Positions 18,288 through 27,362 are shown, counted from the first letter of the stretch. The stretch: DNA of 64,000 nucleotides from Paenibacillus sp. FSL R5-0345 (GCF_000758585.1 NZ_CP009281.1:558001-622000), one strand, 5' to 3'. Notes: generated by a model not told the origin, from the letters alone. Made by a program: numbers and translations.

Positions 18288-19217
18288 GTGGATACTCGGG
18301 AGTACGATGCAATGATCAATGGATCTATTAATAGAATTAAGGAAGCCATCGGACTTCCTGCAGAAATGGGACTCTTCCAGCATTTGATCTTAAAGGATAA
18401 TAGTAAAAAGGTAGAAGAAGCGGGGGCCGGGGAGCTGTTGATCCCGTTCGCCTTTGAAGAGACCCTTTGCAGGGATGTTGGAGCGGGTCTCGTTCCTCCT
18501 AGCCTGCACCTATGGAGCCATTCTGGAGGTGTTGCGCTTGGACTACGGGACAGCAAGCTTCCGTACGCTGCCCAAGCGATGGCTAAGTTGGAGCAGCAAG
18601 GAATTCGTACAGCGGTAAGACATTCCGGTGGTGCTGCGGTGCCTCTGGATGATGGAATTGTTAATGTTTCGTTAGTGCTACCCAAAGGACGCGGAAAGCT
18701 GGATTTTCATGATGACTTTAGGCTTCTGGCTTCTCTGATCACTGAGGCAGTTGCTATGAGTCATCCACAGGCTGCGGCTCAAATAAAGGCTGGTGAGATT
18801 GTTGGTTCTTATTGCCCGGGGGACTTCGATTTGGCGATTAATGGGCGGAAATTTTGCGGCATTGCTCAGCGCAGACAAAATAATGCTTATTTCGTACATG
18901 CATTTGTAGTGGTTTCGGGTTCGGGACAGGAACGCGGTGAACTCATTCATAAATTCTATGAGCATGCCTCTGGAGGAGACTCGGCATTATCTTATCCGCG
19001 GGTTCGTCCAGAGACGATCGCTGGGCTTGGTGAACTAGGTGGGCCGAATACTACTGAAGTATTTGCCGAAGGGATTAGACAAGCATTAGCTGCCCGTGGA
19101 GTGTTGCTTAAATCCTCTGACAGGCTACAGCAGGAGACAGGATATTTCTTGGACTACGAGGATCCGCGTGTTCTGGATGCTGCGCGAGTCCTGCGTGAAC
19201 GTTATGCCCAAGGATAA
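18288..19217 (+). CDS. lipL: Lipoate/octanoate transferase family protein, probably LipL
   Basis: 309 residues from GTG 18288 (AGAGGGGA upstream). It is a biotin/lipoate protein-ligase fold enzyme: PSLHLWSHSGGVALGLRDSK and RHSGGAAVPLDDGIVNVSL are the substrate loops. Cys176 in GSYCPGDFDLAINGRKFCGI matches the catalytic Cys position of B. subtilis LipL (octanoyl-[GcvH]:protein N-octanoyltransferase), rather than the Lys-dependent ligases. The role is moving the octanoyl group from GcvH to E2 subunits in lipoate assembly. LipM or LplJ-type functions remain possible. A terminator follows. Confidence 0.82.
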   Translation: MDTREYDAMINGSINRIKEAIGLPAEMGLFQHLILKDNSKKVEEAGAGELLIPFAFEETLCRDVGAGLVPPSLHLWSHSGGVALGLRDSKLPYAAQAMAKLEQQGIRTAVRHSGGAAVPLDDGIVNVSLVLPKGRGKLDFHDDFRLLASLITEAVAMSHPQAAAQIKAGEIVGSYCPGDFDLAINGRKFCGIAQRRQNNAYFVHAFVVVSGSGQERGELIHKFYEHASGGDSALSYPRVRPETIAGLGELGGPNTTEVFAEGIRQALAARGVLLKSSDRLQQETGYFLDYEDPRVLDAARVLRERYAQG

Positions 19218-19235
19218 ATGGATATTGAGCATCGT

Positions 19236-19290
19236 AAAAAAGGACGTAACAGAATCTGGCGAGAGGCCAGCTTCTGTTGCGTCCTTTTAT
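19236..19290. terminator. Bidirectional terminator
   Basis: Long hairpin AAAAAGGACGTAACAGAA paired with TTCTGTTGCGTCCTTTT between the convergent lipL-like and amidase genes. Confidence 0.92.
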
Positions 19291-20066
19291 TCATATAAAT
19301 CCGGACGTCTGTCTGCAAAAATCGGGATTTGTGATCGGATTTCACGCACCTTATGTAATGCGATATCCCCCGTTAGGATTTCTTCCCCTTCAGAAGCCTC
19401 ACCTAAAATATCTCCCCAAGGATCGATTATCATAGAATGCCCAGCAAAGGTATTGTTAGGATCGCTTCCAGCACGGTTGCAGGCTACTACATAACATTGG
19501 TTCTCGATCGCTCGGCTGATCAGTAACGCACGCCAATGGGATAACCTGGATAATGGCCACTCTGCACTAACAAACAAGATTTCTGCGCCTTGCGCGGTAT
19601 GGGCACGAACCCATTCTGGAAATCGGATATCATAACAGATTAATCCGGCACATAAGGTGCCCTCCATAGAGAAGAGTCCTTTGGCTTCTCCCGGCTGCAA
19701 ATACAGATGCTCATCCATTAGCTGGAACAAATGCAGCTTACTGTATTCACCAATGAGTTCCCCAGCTCGATTAAATATAAACATCCGATTAGTTACCCCG
19801 GAGGCATTTCTGCTAGCGACTGAACCAGCAACGATATTGATATTGTATTGTTTAGCTAAGCTGGAGATGAATTCTTTGGTTATTGCTCCGTTTAGATCAC
19901 CAATTTCTTCTAGCCGGGTTAGATCATAGCCGGTGGTCCAAAGCTCAGGGAGAATAAGACAGTCGGGCGATGCAGCAGCAGCTTCACTAATTTTATTTGC
20001 TACAGTAGCATAATTCATAGCAGGATTGCCAAATGCTATATCCGTCTGAATCAGGGAGATTCTCAT
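19287..20066 (-). CDS. Carbon-nitrogen hydrolase (nitrilase superfamily amidase)
   Basis: 259 residues with AAAGGAGGA before the ATG. The nitrilase catalytic triad is visible as E41 (LILPELWTTGYDL), K110 (GEYSKLHLF) and C144 (GLICYDIRFPEW). The sequence is closest in feel to the omega-amidase/MtnU-YafV branch, which hydrolyses 2-oxoglutaramate or 2-oxosuccinamate and takes part in methionine salvage in some Bacillus. No mtn genes are nearby, so the exact substrate is unproven. The motif RAIENQCYVVACNRAG is also typical. Confidence 0.92.
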   Translation of the reverse strand: MRISLIQTDIAFGNPAMNYATVANKISEAAAASPDCLILPELWTTGYDLTRLEEIGDLNGAITKEFISSLAKQYNINIVAGSVASRNASGVTNRMFIFNRAGELIGEYSKLHLFQLMDEHLYLQPGEAKGLFSMEGTLCAGLICYDIRFPEWVRAHTAQGAEILFVSAEWPLSRLSHWRALLISRAIENQCYVVACNRAGSDPNNTFAGHSMIIDPWGDILGEASEGEEILTGDIALHKVREIRSQIPIFADRRPDLYE

Positions 20067-20229
20067 AGGATTCCTCCTTTTTGTTCAAGACTATAGCACC
20101 TTAAGGGGATAAGCAATGTTGATTTTTAAAAAATGATTTGATATATTAGTTGACGGGTCAATGATTATCAGTTAATATAATCTTATGCAAAACAATTGTA
20201 TACAATTAAATTTATAAAGGAGGTATATT

Positions 20230-20658
20230 TTGACGGAGCACTTTCCTGAGGAAGACCGCATATTTGAACTGCTGCAGGCATTAAACAAGGGAATCTGTCC
20301 GAAATTCGAACGATGTGCTGGGATCAGTCCCACACGGCTTCGCCTCCTGCATGAACTGTTCCAGGTAGATGAAGTCAGCCAAATTACTCTGCAAAAGGGC
20401 ATGGATATAGATGCGGCCGCCGTTACTCGGCACTTAAAAGGGATGGAAGAGAGCGGTACGATCACTCGCCGCAACAACCCAGCAGATAACAGGGTTACAT
20501 TGGTCTCATTAACGGATCAAGGACGGGAAAGAATGATTCAATATAGTGAAGAGAAGAGACGATTTGTCGCTACTCTGCTTACTGGATTTAACGATCAGGA
20601 GCGAACAGTGCTCATAGATATGCTTAATCGTCTGCAATCTAATATCAATTTGTTGTAA
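20230..20658 (+). CDS. MarR-family regulator of a quinone/nitro-stress operon
   Basis: 142 residues from TTG 20230, preceded by an ideal AAAGGAGGT. The winged helix is intact: the recognition region is DIDAAAVTRHLKGMEESGTI and the wing RRNNPADNRVTLVSLTDQG. Two Cys sit near the N-terminus (GICPKFERCAG), so thiol-based sensing of electrophiles is possible. It lies 36 bases before a nitroreductase gene and an ABM monooxygenase gene. This resembles the MarR/DUF24-controlled quinone-stress operons of Bacillus. The regulation model is inference. Confidence 0.9.
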   Translation: MTEHFPEEDRIFELLQALNKGICPKFERCAGISPTRLRLLHELFQVDEVSQITLQKGMDIDAAAVTRHLKGMEESGTITRRNNPADNRVTLVSLTDQGRERMIQYSEEKRRFVATLLTGFNDQERTVLIDMLNRLQSNINLL

Positions 20659-20694
20659 CAACACCAAATACAAACTCAAAGGAGATATACACAT

Positions 20695-21336
20695 ATGAAC
20701 GCTACACAAACACAAACCAATGATTTTAAAGAAATTATTACGGGTCGCCGCTCTATCCGCAAATATGATCCATCCGTTAAGATCAGCAAAGAAGAGATGA
20801 CACAAATTCTTACGGAAGCGACCCTTGCACCTTCTTCAGTAAATATGCAGCCTTGGCGGTTTCTTGTCATTGAAAGTGACGAAGCTAAAGCTACTTTAGC
20901 TCCTCTTGCTCGCTTTAATGGCGTACAAGTTGAAACCTCTGCAGCTATGATTGCCATCTTCGGTGATTTGAACAATTTCGATTATGCTGAGGAGATTTAT
21001 GGTACAGCTGTTGAACGTGGACTAATGCCTGCTGAAGTAAAAGAAAACCAATTGACTAGATTGTCCGCTCACTTTGCTACCTTGCCACGTGAAGTTAACA
21101 AAGACACTGTGCTTATCGACGGCGCTCTTGTTGCGATGCAGTTGATGCTGGTTGCCCGTGCACATGGTTACGATACAAACCCAATTGGTGGTTACGAGAA
21201 AGATCAAATCGCAGAAGCGTTTGGCATGGAAAAAGATCGTTATGTTCCTGTAATGTTACTTTCCATTGGTAAGGCTGTTGATGCAGGTTATGCATCGGTC
21301 CGTTTGCCTATCGATAAGATTGCTGAGTGGAAATAA
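20695..21336 (+). CDS. Nitroreductase family protein
   Basis: 213 residues with AAAGGAGATAT before the ATG. FMN-binding nitroreductase fold: the N-terminal FKEIITGRRSIRKYDPSVKI and SSVNMQPWRFLVIESD contact FMN in this family, and GYDTNPIGGYEKDQIAEAFG with YVPVMLLSIGKA closes it. The enzyme would reduce nitroaromatics or quinones with NAD(P)H. Codon use in the sequence is strongly optimised (many GCT, CGT and GGT), suggesting high expression. It is the middle gene of the MarR-nitroreductase-monooxygenase operon. Confidence 0.94.
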   Translation: MNATQTQTNDFKEIITGRRSIRKYDPSVKISKEEMTQILTEATLAPSSVNMQPWRFLVIESDEAKATLAPLARFNGVQVETSAAMIAIFGDLNNFDYAEEIYGTAVERGLMPAEVKENQLTRLSAHFATLPREVNKDTVLIDGALVAMQLMLVARAHGYDTNPIGGYEKDQIAEAFGMEKDRYVPVMLLSIGKAVDAGYASVRLPIDKIAEWK

Positions 21337-21363
21337 TAGGGTACACCTTAGGAGGAAAATACA

Positions 21364-21657
21364 ATGATCATTATTCATGCTGTGCTTAAAGTAAATCCGG
21401 AACGTCGCGAACAATTCTTGGCGGAGTCCAAAACACTACTCACTGCTACTCATGCTGAAGAGGGAAATCTCTCTTATGAACTGTATGAAAATGCCGGAGA
21501 AGCAAATTCATTTATTATGGTGGAGACATGGCGCGACGCTGAAGCCGTATCCAGCCACAATACAAGCCCACATTTTACCGCGTTCTCAGCTAAAGCAGCT
21601 GAATTCTTGGCTGCGCCGCTCGACGTTAAGGTATTTAGCGCAGAGCAAGTGAAATAA
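21364..21657 (+). CDS. Putative quinol monooxygenase (ABM domain)
   Basis: 97 residues with a GGAGGAAAATACA site before the ATG. Antibiotic-biosynthesis-monooxygenase fold of the YgiN/YdhR size: MIIIHAVLKVNPERREQFLA, EEGNLSYELYENAGEANSFI, MVETWRDAEAVSSHNTSPHF. Such dimeric ferredoxin-like proteins act on quinols. Its position after a nitroreductase and a MarR regulator supports a quinone-detoxification role. The terminator at 21693-21742 closes the operon. Confidence 0.9.
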   Translation: MIIIHAVLKVNPERREQFLAESKTLLTATHAEEGNLSYELYENAGEANSFIMVETWRDAEAVSSHNTSPHFTAFSAKAAEFLAAPLDVKVFSAEQVK

Positions 21658-21692
21658 GTTATCTCGATTCTTAGTGAATCCTGGTTGATCTT

Positions 21693-21742
21693 AAACAGGG
21701 ATGGTCCAAAGCCACATTGGCTGCGGGGCATCCCTGTTTTTT
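21693..21742 (+). terminator. Terminator of the MarR/nitroreductase operon
   Basis: Hairpin AAACAGGGATG...CATCCCTGTTTTTT with a long interior loop and a run of six Ts. Confidence 0.88.
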
Positions 21743-21829
21743 ATGTTCCCCGTTTATAAGGAGGAGTTCAAGGGTATCTATCCTTACCTTGATACATGCC
21801 ACTCACAATAAAGATAGGGGATCTTACAT

Positions 21830-23398
21830 ATGGAAATACAGAAAAATATGATCGATATCTTGAACTATTATTTATCAGGCGGTTCACTTGTCCGTATGTT
21901 GGGCAAAGCAGGAGAAGAGGTGGAGCGTTGGCTAAAGGAGATCGACTTGGAGGCAGCCAAAGCATACCGTCAGTCCATTGGCGGAGTCATCACGGAGAGT
22001 CAGCAGCTATTGCAGGTTCCTGGCGTTAGTCCAAGATTGCTGGGGCAACTTACTGAAGCATCAGGCAGATTAGATTCAGATAAGCTAAAAGTTCTGGCCC
22101 CACAAACCACATGGAATAATCGAGTAGATCCTTACGTGAACGGACCCGAATGCCTTGGAATGATATTGGAAGAAATGAAGAAGGCACAGCATTATATTCA
22201 CCTGTCCATGATGCTCTTCTTTAATGACCGTTCAGGCAATCTGGTTGCAGATGAATTATTTCATGCTCTGAAACGGGGGGTGAAGGTACGGATCATGGTC
22301 AATTACACGCTGACAGCTTTAGGATATGAGAATAATCTGGCGGTTGGTCAATTCTCTAAAATTTCTGAAAGGCTCGAGAATGCAGGAGCTAAGCTGTTGA
22401 ATACCTTCAATTCTTATTATACAGCCGTAGAATGGCGTGTGAAGCGGAAGGTTCTGGAGCAGCAAGGCGTACCGGAAAGTATCCTGTTCTTACAGGATAA
22501 AGTACAAGAGGATGTAGAGATCACAGGACTGAATGTCATTGATCATCGGAAGTTTATGGTCATTGATGGGGTGACCTCTATTATTGGAAGCCTGAATATT
22601 GGCGATCAGTACACATACGTGACACCTGTTCAGGTTTCATCTGCGGTCAGTATAGAAGGACATCTACAGGGGATTCCTAGTAAAAAAGAGGAGTGGCATG
22701 ATGGATGCTTCCGGATTTGTGGCGCGGCGGCGCAGACTCTGAATGTTATGTTTCATTCCCGTTGGCTGCTATTGGGCGGCGATCCTTTTGACGTAGAGGA
22801 TGCCTTCTACCATCCGGATGTGAATTATCATTTTGGAGAGGAAGAATGTACGCTGTTTGCAAGTTTTCCGGGCAACCCAGTTAACTTCATTCAGCAATAT
22901 TACTTAGATTTAATTACCTATGCGACTGAGGAGACGGTGATTGTAAATCCTTATTTGATTGATCAAGAGTTTTGGGATCGGCTAGGGGAGCTAGGGCCAG
23001 ACTGTTCCAGTCATCTGAGCATTTGCAATCCGCTGAAGGTTAATGATCATCCTACCAATTATGCGGCGGTACGAGGCAATATGTATAAGCCGTTTATCAA
23101 TGGGGTTTCCTTTTATGATTACAGCTTCACAGGTCGGTTTTCACATTGGAAAATAACCTATGACCATAGATCACAGGCTGTATTTCATGGCTCCTATAAC
23201 ATCAATGAGAGAAGCGCCTGCCATGATTTCGAGCTGGGAATGCTGGTGAAAGGAGAGGCTTTCGCAGAGCGGATAAAGTCTATGATTGATTATGATCTAG
23301 GCGTTTCACGAAAGATTACAAAGAAAAGTGAGTTCTTTAAGCATCCTTGGCTGCATCCTAGTACTTATCTGAACAAGGTTACTCAGAATTACACTTGA
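21830..23398 (+). CDS. Phospholipase D-like domain protein (cardiolipin synthase-like)
   Basis: 522 residues with two HKD half-sites. The first, DHRKFMVIDGVTSIIGSLNI near residue 243, has canonical HxKx4D. The second, SHWKITYDHRSQAVFHGSYN near residue 439, has HxKx3D, one residue shorter than usual. Unlike bacterial cardiolipin synthases it has no N-terminal membrane pair; the first 90 residues are helical and soluble. It probably acts on phospholipid or another phosphodiester. The altered second site may reduce or alter activity. It stands alone, with the next ORF 61 bases on. Confidence 0.85.
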   Translation: MEIQKNMIDILNYYLSGGSLVRMLGKAGEEVERWLKEIDLEAAKAYRQSIGGVITESQQLLQVPGVSPRLLGQLTEASGRLDSDKLKVLAPQTTWNNRVDPYVNGPECLGMILEEMKKAQHYIHLSMMLFFNDRSGNLVADELFHALKRGVKVRIMVNYTLTALGYENNLAVGQFSKISERLENAGAKLLNTFNSYYTAVEWRVKRKVLEQQGVPESILFLQDKVQEDVEITGLNVIDHRKFMVIDGVTSIIGSLNIGDQYTYVTPVQVSSAVSIEGHLQGIPSKKEEWHDGCFRICGAAAQTLNVMFHSRWLLLGGDPFDVEDAFYHPDVNYHFGEEECTLFASFPGNPVNFIQQYYLDLITYATEETVIVNPYLIDQEFWDRLGELGPDCSSHLSICNPLKVNDHPTNYAAVRGNMYKPFINGVSFYDYSFTGRFSHWKITYDHRSQAVFHGSYNINERSACHDFELGMLVKGEAFAERIKSMIDYDLGVSRKITKKSEFFKHPWLHPSTYLNKVTQNYT

Positions 23399-23459
23399 TA
23401 ATATCGGTTCGTTGTCATGTATAATGATCGTTATAAATGATCAAGGTGGAATAAAAGCT

Positions 23460-23837
23460 ATGAAAATCAAAATTACAAAGAGTGGCTTGAAAAAGGATGA
23501 GGTATTTTTTCGCACAGAGTTTGGTGAGGGTAGGGGGATCTGGTGCGGTGCTCCTATGGGGCCAGATACGGAAACGGATGTGGAATTCGAGCTTTCGGAG
23601 CTGCTCATGAGATGGGTGGATATTCTACCTGTACCTGCTACTGAATTCGACATCAGATTAGAGGGAGATAAAGTTGTTTTTACCGGTGTGCTGGAGAATA
23701 TTGAAGAGGACGGAACTGGATTTTTGCGATTAGGTGAAAGTCTAGTAATGTTCGAGTGTCTCGGTGAGCCTATGGCGCTTGGTGTCTTTGTAGAAGTGCA
23801 GGTCCGTGATGTGCGCATCTACCCCTTGAGTATTTGA
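23460..23837 (+). CDS. Hypothetical acidic protein
   Basis: 125 residues from ATG 23460 (AAGGTGG upstream); a longer frame from 23412 has no site. It begins MKIKITKSGLKKDEVFFRTE. It is all-beta looking, acidic, with no membrane segment or signal peptide. Short hydrophobic strands alternate with charged turns (VEFELSELLMRWVDILPVPA, FEVQVRDVRIYPLSI-like end). I do not recognise the family. It is 73 bases before the ArsR gene and may or may not be linked. Confidence 0.7.
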   Translation: MKIKITKSGLKKDEVFFRTEFGEGRGIWCGAPMGPDTETDVEFELSELLMRWVDILPVPATEFDIRLEGDKVVFTGVLENIEEDGTGFLRLGESLVMFECLGEPMALGVFVEVQVRDVRIYPLSI

Positions 23838-23910
23838 CGCTTATCAGGGACTAAGATAACATACAAAGATAACACTAGATTTAGAAGTAAGTTATGAGGA
23901 GTAGAAGTCT

Positions 23911-24237
23911 ATGAACACCGAAATTCAGCAATTTAAGACCGAATTCTTCAAGGCGCTGGCTCATCCGATGCGTATTCGTATCCTGGAACTGCTCAGCGAA
24001 GGTGAGAAGAATGTGAATGAGCTGCAAGCGATTCTAGGATCAGAAGGCTCTGCTGTATCTCAGCAGTTAGCTGTTTTACGCGCCAAGAATGTAGTAGCCA
24101 GTGTAAAAGAAGGCACCACAGTGATTTATTCGCTACGTGATCCACTGATTAAAGATCTTCTGGTCGTAGCTAAACAAATATTTGATAACCATCTGGTGAA
24201 TACCATTTCATTGCTTGAGGGTATGCGCGGAGAATAA
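23911..24237 (+). CDS. ArsR-family transcriptional regulator
   Basis: 108 residues. The winged helix is typical: FKALAHPMRIRILELLSEGE, then NVNELQAILGSEGSAVSQQL as the recognition region, and VKEGTTVIYSLRDP as the wing. No CxC metal motif is present, so it is probably not an arsenic sensor. GAGGAG precedes the ATG. The SulP transporter starts 100 bases downstream with an AT-rich gap that could hold the operator. It likely controls that transporter; this is inference from the pairing. Confidence 0.92.
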   Translation: MNTEIQQFKTEFFKALAHPMRIRILELLSEGEKNVNELQAILGSEGSAVSQQLAVLRAKNVVASVKEGTTVIYSLRDPLIKDLLVVAKQIFDNHLVNTISLLEGMRGE

Positions 24238-24336
24238 ATGAATAACATTATTTTGGCGTTGACAACAGTCGCGTCCTAGAGTAATGTTTTTCTTATATTC
24301 AAATAATCAGATATTCAAAGAAAAGAAGGTTTGATC

Positions 24337-26115
24337 ATGACAGGGTGGGGCCGGTATAAAGGCTACAACATGAATGCTTTTCGCAAGGATTTGATTTCGG
24401 GGACAATCGTCGGTGTTATTGCCATTCCTTTGGGGATGGCATTTGCTATTGCTTCCGGTGTTAAACCGGAGTATGGCATTTACACGACGATCGTTGCCGG
24501 CATATGTATTTCATTGTTCGGAGGATCAAAATTTCAAATTGGCGGGCCGACAGGTGCTTTCATCCCTATCTTATTTGCCATTGCGATGGAGTATGGCTAT
24601 GAGAACCTGCTTATCGCAGGGATGATGGCAGGGGTTATATTAGTCCTCATGGGATTATTAAAGCTGGGAGTACTGATTAAGTTTATTCCGAGGCCAGTAA
24701 CGATTGGTTTCACAGCGGGAATAGCGGTCATTATCTTTACCGGACAGATTGCTAATTTCCTTGGATTAAGGGATATAGAACGGCATGAGCGCTTTGTAGA
24801 TAACATGAAAGAAATAGGGCTTCATCTATCGACGGTGAATGGGTATAGTATTCTGACCGCTGTGATTTGTCTTGCCGTGGTCATCCTAGCAATTCGATTC
24901 GCTCCAAAGGTGCCTGGATCATTGGTAGGTCTTCTGTGCGCGACTGTGATTGCTGCGTTATTCTTTAGCGGCAAAGTGACTACGATTGGCTCTGCTTACG
25001 GGGACATTCCGAATACCTTACCGAGCTTTCGATTTCCGGACATTACTTGGGAACGGATTACCCTGCTAATTCGTCCGGCATTTATCATTGCAATGTTAGG
25101 CGCTATAGAGTCATTGTTATCCGCTGTTGTAGCGGATGGAATGACAGGCAGCCGCCATAATAGCAACCGTGAGCTAATCGGTCAGGGGATCGCGAATATT
25201 GCTGCTCCATTGTTCGGAGGCATACCGGCAACAGGAGCAATTGCTAGAACAGCGACGAACATCAAGAGTGGCGCTGTTTCTCCGATCTCAGGGATCGTTC
25301 ACGGTGTGGTAGTGTTTCTAATTCTCCTGTTGTTCGCACCCTATGCTTCGAGTATTCCTTTAGCTGCGATGGCACCTATCTTAATGGTAGTAGCTTGGAA
25401 TATGAGTGAGCGCAAAGAGTTCCTTCATTTGCTTAAGATCAAGACCGGCGATTCCTTGGTATTATTCATCACTTTCTTGTTAACAATTTTTGCAGATTTA
25501 ACGTTGGCTGTAGAGGTGGGATTAATTCTTGCAGTCATTCTGTTTGTGAAACGAATGGGAGAGGTTCATTTGGTGGCCAAAGTACTGCCTGATCCGAATT
25601 CCGTTAAGGTAGAAGCACATATGGTCACGGAGAGTCATGATTGTCCGCAAATTGGTATTTACACGGTGGAGGGTCCGCTATTTTTTGGCGCAGCCTATCG
25701 ATTCGATGATACTATGCCAAGTTATGGCTCAGATCAACCCAGAATTATATTAATGCGTATGGGGAAAGTACCATTCATGGATACCACAGGAGAATCCAAT
25801 TTGGCAGAACTGGTGCGGCATTTACAAGCTGTTGGAGGGAAACTAATGATCTCCGGCATACAGCCGCAGCCGCTTGAGTTGCTCAAGAGAACTGGACTGT
25901 ATGACACTATAGGTGAGGCGCAGTTTCATCAGCACACTGGGGAAGCGATTAATGATGCACTTAGCAGTATCGATTACAATAAGTGTATTGGATGTAGCCA
26001 TGCCGCTTTTAGGGAGTGTACAGCGTTCTCGTGTATGGAAGAGGCGGGAAACCTACGCGGTCTAAAGGGGCGTAAGAAACCTGTAATAGCACCTGAACTA
26101 AATGGTGGTCTCTGA
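24337..26115 (+). CDS. SulP-family anion transporter with STAS domain
   Basis: 592 residues from ATG 24337 (GAAGG 7 bases upstream; the in-frame TTG at 24331 overlaps it). Ten or more helices include the SulP signature regions AIPLGMAFAIASGVKPEYGI and GGPTGAFIPILFAIA. A STAS domain spans about 440-550 (FMDTTGESNLAELVRHLQ). The last 45 residues add a Cys-rich tail (CIGCSHAAFRECTAFSC) not usual in the family, which might bind metal or Fe-S. It would import sulfate, bicarbonate or another anion; the substrate is not readable. A terminator follows. Confidence 0.93.
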   Translation: MTGWGRYKGYNMNAFRKDLISGTIVGVIAIPLGMAFAIASGVKPEYGIYTTIVAGICISLFGGSKFQIGGPTGAFIPILFAIAMEYGYENLLIAGMMAGVILVLMGLLKLGVLIKFIPRPVTIGFTAGIAVIIFTGQIANFLGLRDIERHERFVDNMKEIGLHLSTVNGYSILTAVICLAVVILAIRFAPKVPGSLVGLLCATVIAALFFSGKVTTIGSAYGDIPNTLPSFRFPDITWERITLLIRPAFIIAMLGAIESLLSAVVADGMTGSRHNSNRELIGQGIANIAAPLFGGIPATGAIARTATNIKSGAVSPISGIVHGVVVFLILLLFAPYASSIPLAAMAPILMVVAWNMSERKEFLHLLKIKTGDSLVLFITFLLTIFADLTLAVEVGLILAVILFVKRMGEVHLVAKVLPDPNSVKVEAHMVTESHDCPQIGIYTVEGPLFFGAAYRFDDTMPSYGSDQPRIILMRMGKVPFMDTTGESNLAELVRHLQAVGGKLMISGIQPQPLELLKRTGLYDTIGEAQFHQHTGEAINDALSSIDYNKCIGCSHAAFRECTAFSCMEEAGNLRGLKGRKKPVIAPELNGGL

Positions 26116-26133
26116 GTTAAATAGACAAGAGTC

Positions 26134-26163
26134 AGCCCGGGCGTTTCTGTGTCCGGGTTTTTC
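26134..26163 (+). terminator. Terminator after SulP gene
   Basis: CCCGG...CCGGG hairpin with an 12-base loop followed by TTTTTC. Confidence 0.75.
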
Positions 26164-26168
26164 TGTTC

Positions 26169-26259
26169 AAATATAAGAATTTAAGTTTCACATCATATAT
26201 TATCCTTATATTTCTCGCTTAAACGCTTAGTGTCCTAATAAGGACGACAAAGGCGTTTA
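26169..26259 (+). repeat. Double-hairpin intergenic repeat, copy 2
   Basis: AT-rich hairpin AATATAAG...CTTATATTT with the AAGTTTCACA loop, then CTCGCTTAAACGC...GTCCT..AGGAC..AGGCGTTT. Same family as 7351-7440, 43407-43497 and 47218-47314. It fills most of the gap between the SulP gene and the DUF1361 gene. Confidence 0.85.
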
Positions 26260-26346
26260 TGCTTGAGATTGGACTTGAGAATGCCAAATTTGTACAATTG
26301 GGTATAAGTTAAATGTAAACTATCTCGATAAGGAGAATATAAGCTC

Positions 26347-27048
26347 ATGAAGGAATTGAATTATCCGAAGGTGTTTATGCTCTTGGCAGGTCTGTCTGTG
26401 GCGACATTGGCCGTATATCGTGTAGTGTCACTACAGACGGATTCGTTTTATGCATTTTTAATCTGGAATTTGTTCCTGGCTTGGATTCCGTTCCTGTTCT
26501 CTATGGCTGCTTATGAACTGGATAAAAGGAAGATAGGTGGCTTGCTGCTTATTCCCCTAGGCGTCGCTTGGCTGCTGTTCTTTCCGAACGCGCCTTATCT
26601 CATGACGGATCTGGTGCATCTGACGATAAGAAAAAGTAGATATATCGTGGATGGCACCATTCAGAATCGGTATTGGTATGACTTGGTAACTCTCTTATTG
26701 TTCACTTGGAGCGGTTGGCTAACCGGGTTCTTCTCTTTATACCAGTTCCAGACGGTTGTTTATCGCAAGAGCAGCCTGCTGTTCTCTTGGATATTCGTAC
26801 TCGCGGCATGTGTGCTTGGGGGATATGGAGTTCTGCTTGGCCGAGTCTACAGGCTGAATAGCTGGGATGTACTGACGGACCGGCATCAGTTGTACCAACT
26901 GGTTATGGACAGCTTGAATCGACAATCGGTATTTTTCAGCTTGTTTATTGCGTTTGTATTACTGGTTATCTACGCTACGATGTACTGTTTGCTGAATGGT
27001 CTTGGAACCAGTGAAAGAGGAAGGGGCGCTAAGAGCATTCGTGGTTAA
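26347..27048 (+). CDS. DUF1361 membrane protein
   Basis: 233 residues with six or seven hydrophobic helices. The family motif is visible around residues 35-95: FLIWNLFLAWIPFLFSMAAY, then LFFPNAPYLMTDLVHL. GGAGAATATAAGCTC precedes the ATG. Function is unknown for the family. The C-terminal 15 residues are basic and cytoplasmic. It converges with the alkyltransferase-like gene, whose stop overlaps its end by four bases on the other strand. Confidence 0.88.
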   Translation: MKELNYPKVFMLLAGLSVATLAVYRVVSLQTDSFYAFLIWNLFLAWIPFLFSMAAYELDKRKIGGLLLIPLGVAWLLFFPNAPYLMTDLVHLTIRKSRYIVDGTIQNRYWYDLVTLLLFTWSGWLTGFFSLYQFQTVVYRKSSLLFSWIFVLAACVLGGYGVLLGRVYRLNSWDVLTDRHQLYQLVMDSLNRQSVFFSLFIAFVLLVIYATMYCLLNGLGTSERGRGAKSIRG

Positions 27049-27362
27049 TCCATAAATTCGGGATCAAATTGGTATTGTTTCAGATCTACCACACCTTTTT
27101 CATTAAAAATAATCCCTTCCTCCTGCAAATAAAGCTTCTGGAGGGAGCTGGATTCATCTTCAGTCAAGGAGATCATTCCTTTGGCGTTGATGACCCGATG
27201 CCAGGGAAGCTTGTATTTTCTACTCATGGAATGAAGGATCCGAACGACCTGCCTCGCGCCTCTTGGGCTTCCTGCCGCACGTGCTATTCCTCCGTAAGTC
27301 ATCACCTTACCTTCAGGTATGGATTGTATAATACGTATCACTTGTTCCGTAAATGGTGTCAT
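27045..27362 (-). CDS. Alkyltransferase-like protein (ATL, MGMT family without active Cys)
   Basis: 105 residues, the size of the C-terminal domain of O6-alkylguanine-DNA alkyltransferase. The helix-turn-helix GGIARAAGSPRGARQVVRIL is present. The active-site motif PCHRV is replaced by PWHRV (Trp54), which defines ATL proteins that bind alkylated guanine without transferring the alkyl group and recruit nucleotide-excision repair. AGGAG-like GGGAGCTCC lies upstream of the ATG. There are no repair genes nearby. Confidence 0.93.
   Translation of the reverse strand: MTPFTEQVIRIIQSIPEGKVMTYGGIARAAGSPRGARQVVRILHSMSRKYKLPWHRVINAKGMISLTEDESSSLQKLYLQEEGIIFNEKGVVDLKQYQFDPEFMD

Noticed and set aside
27045..27362. 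Functional O6-methylguanine methyltransferase
   Set aside because: The active-site Cys is replaced by Trp in PWHRV, so it was called an alkyltransferase-like protein.
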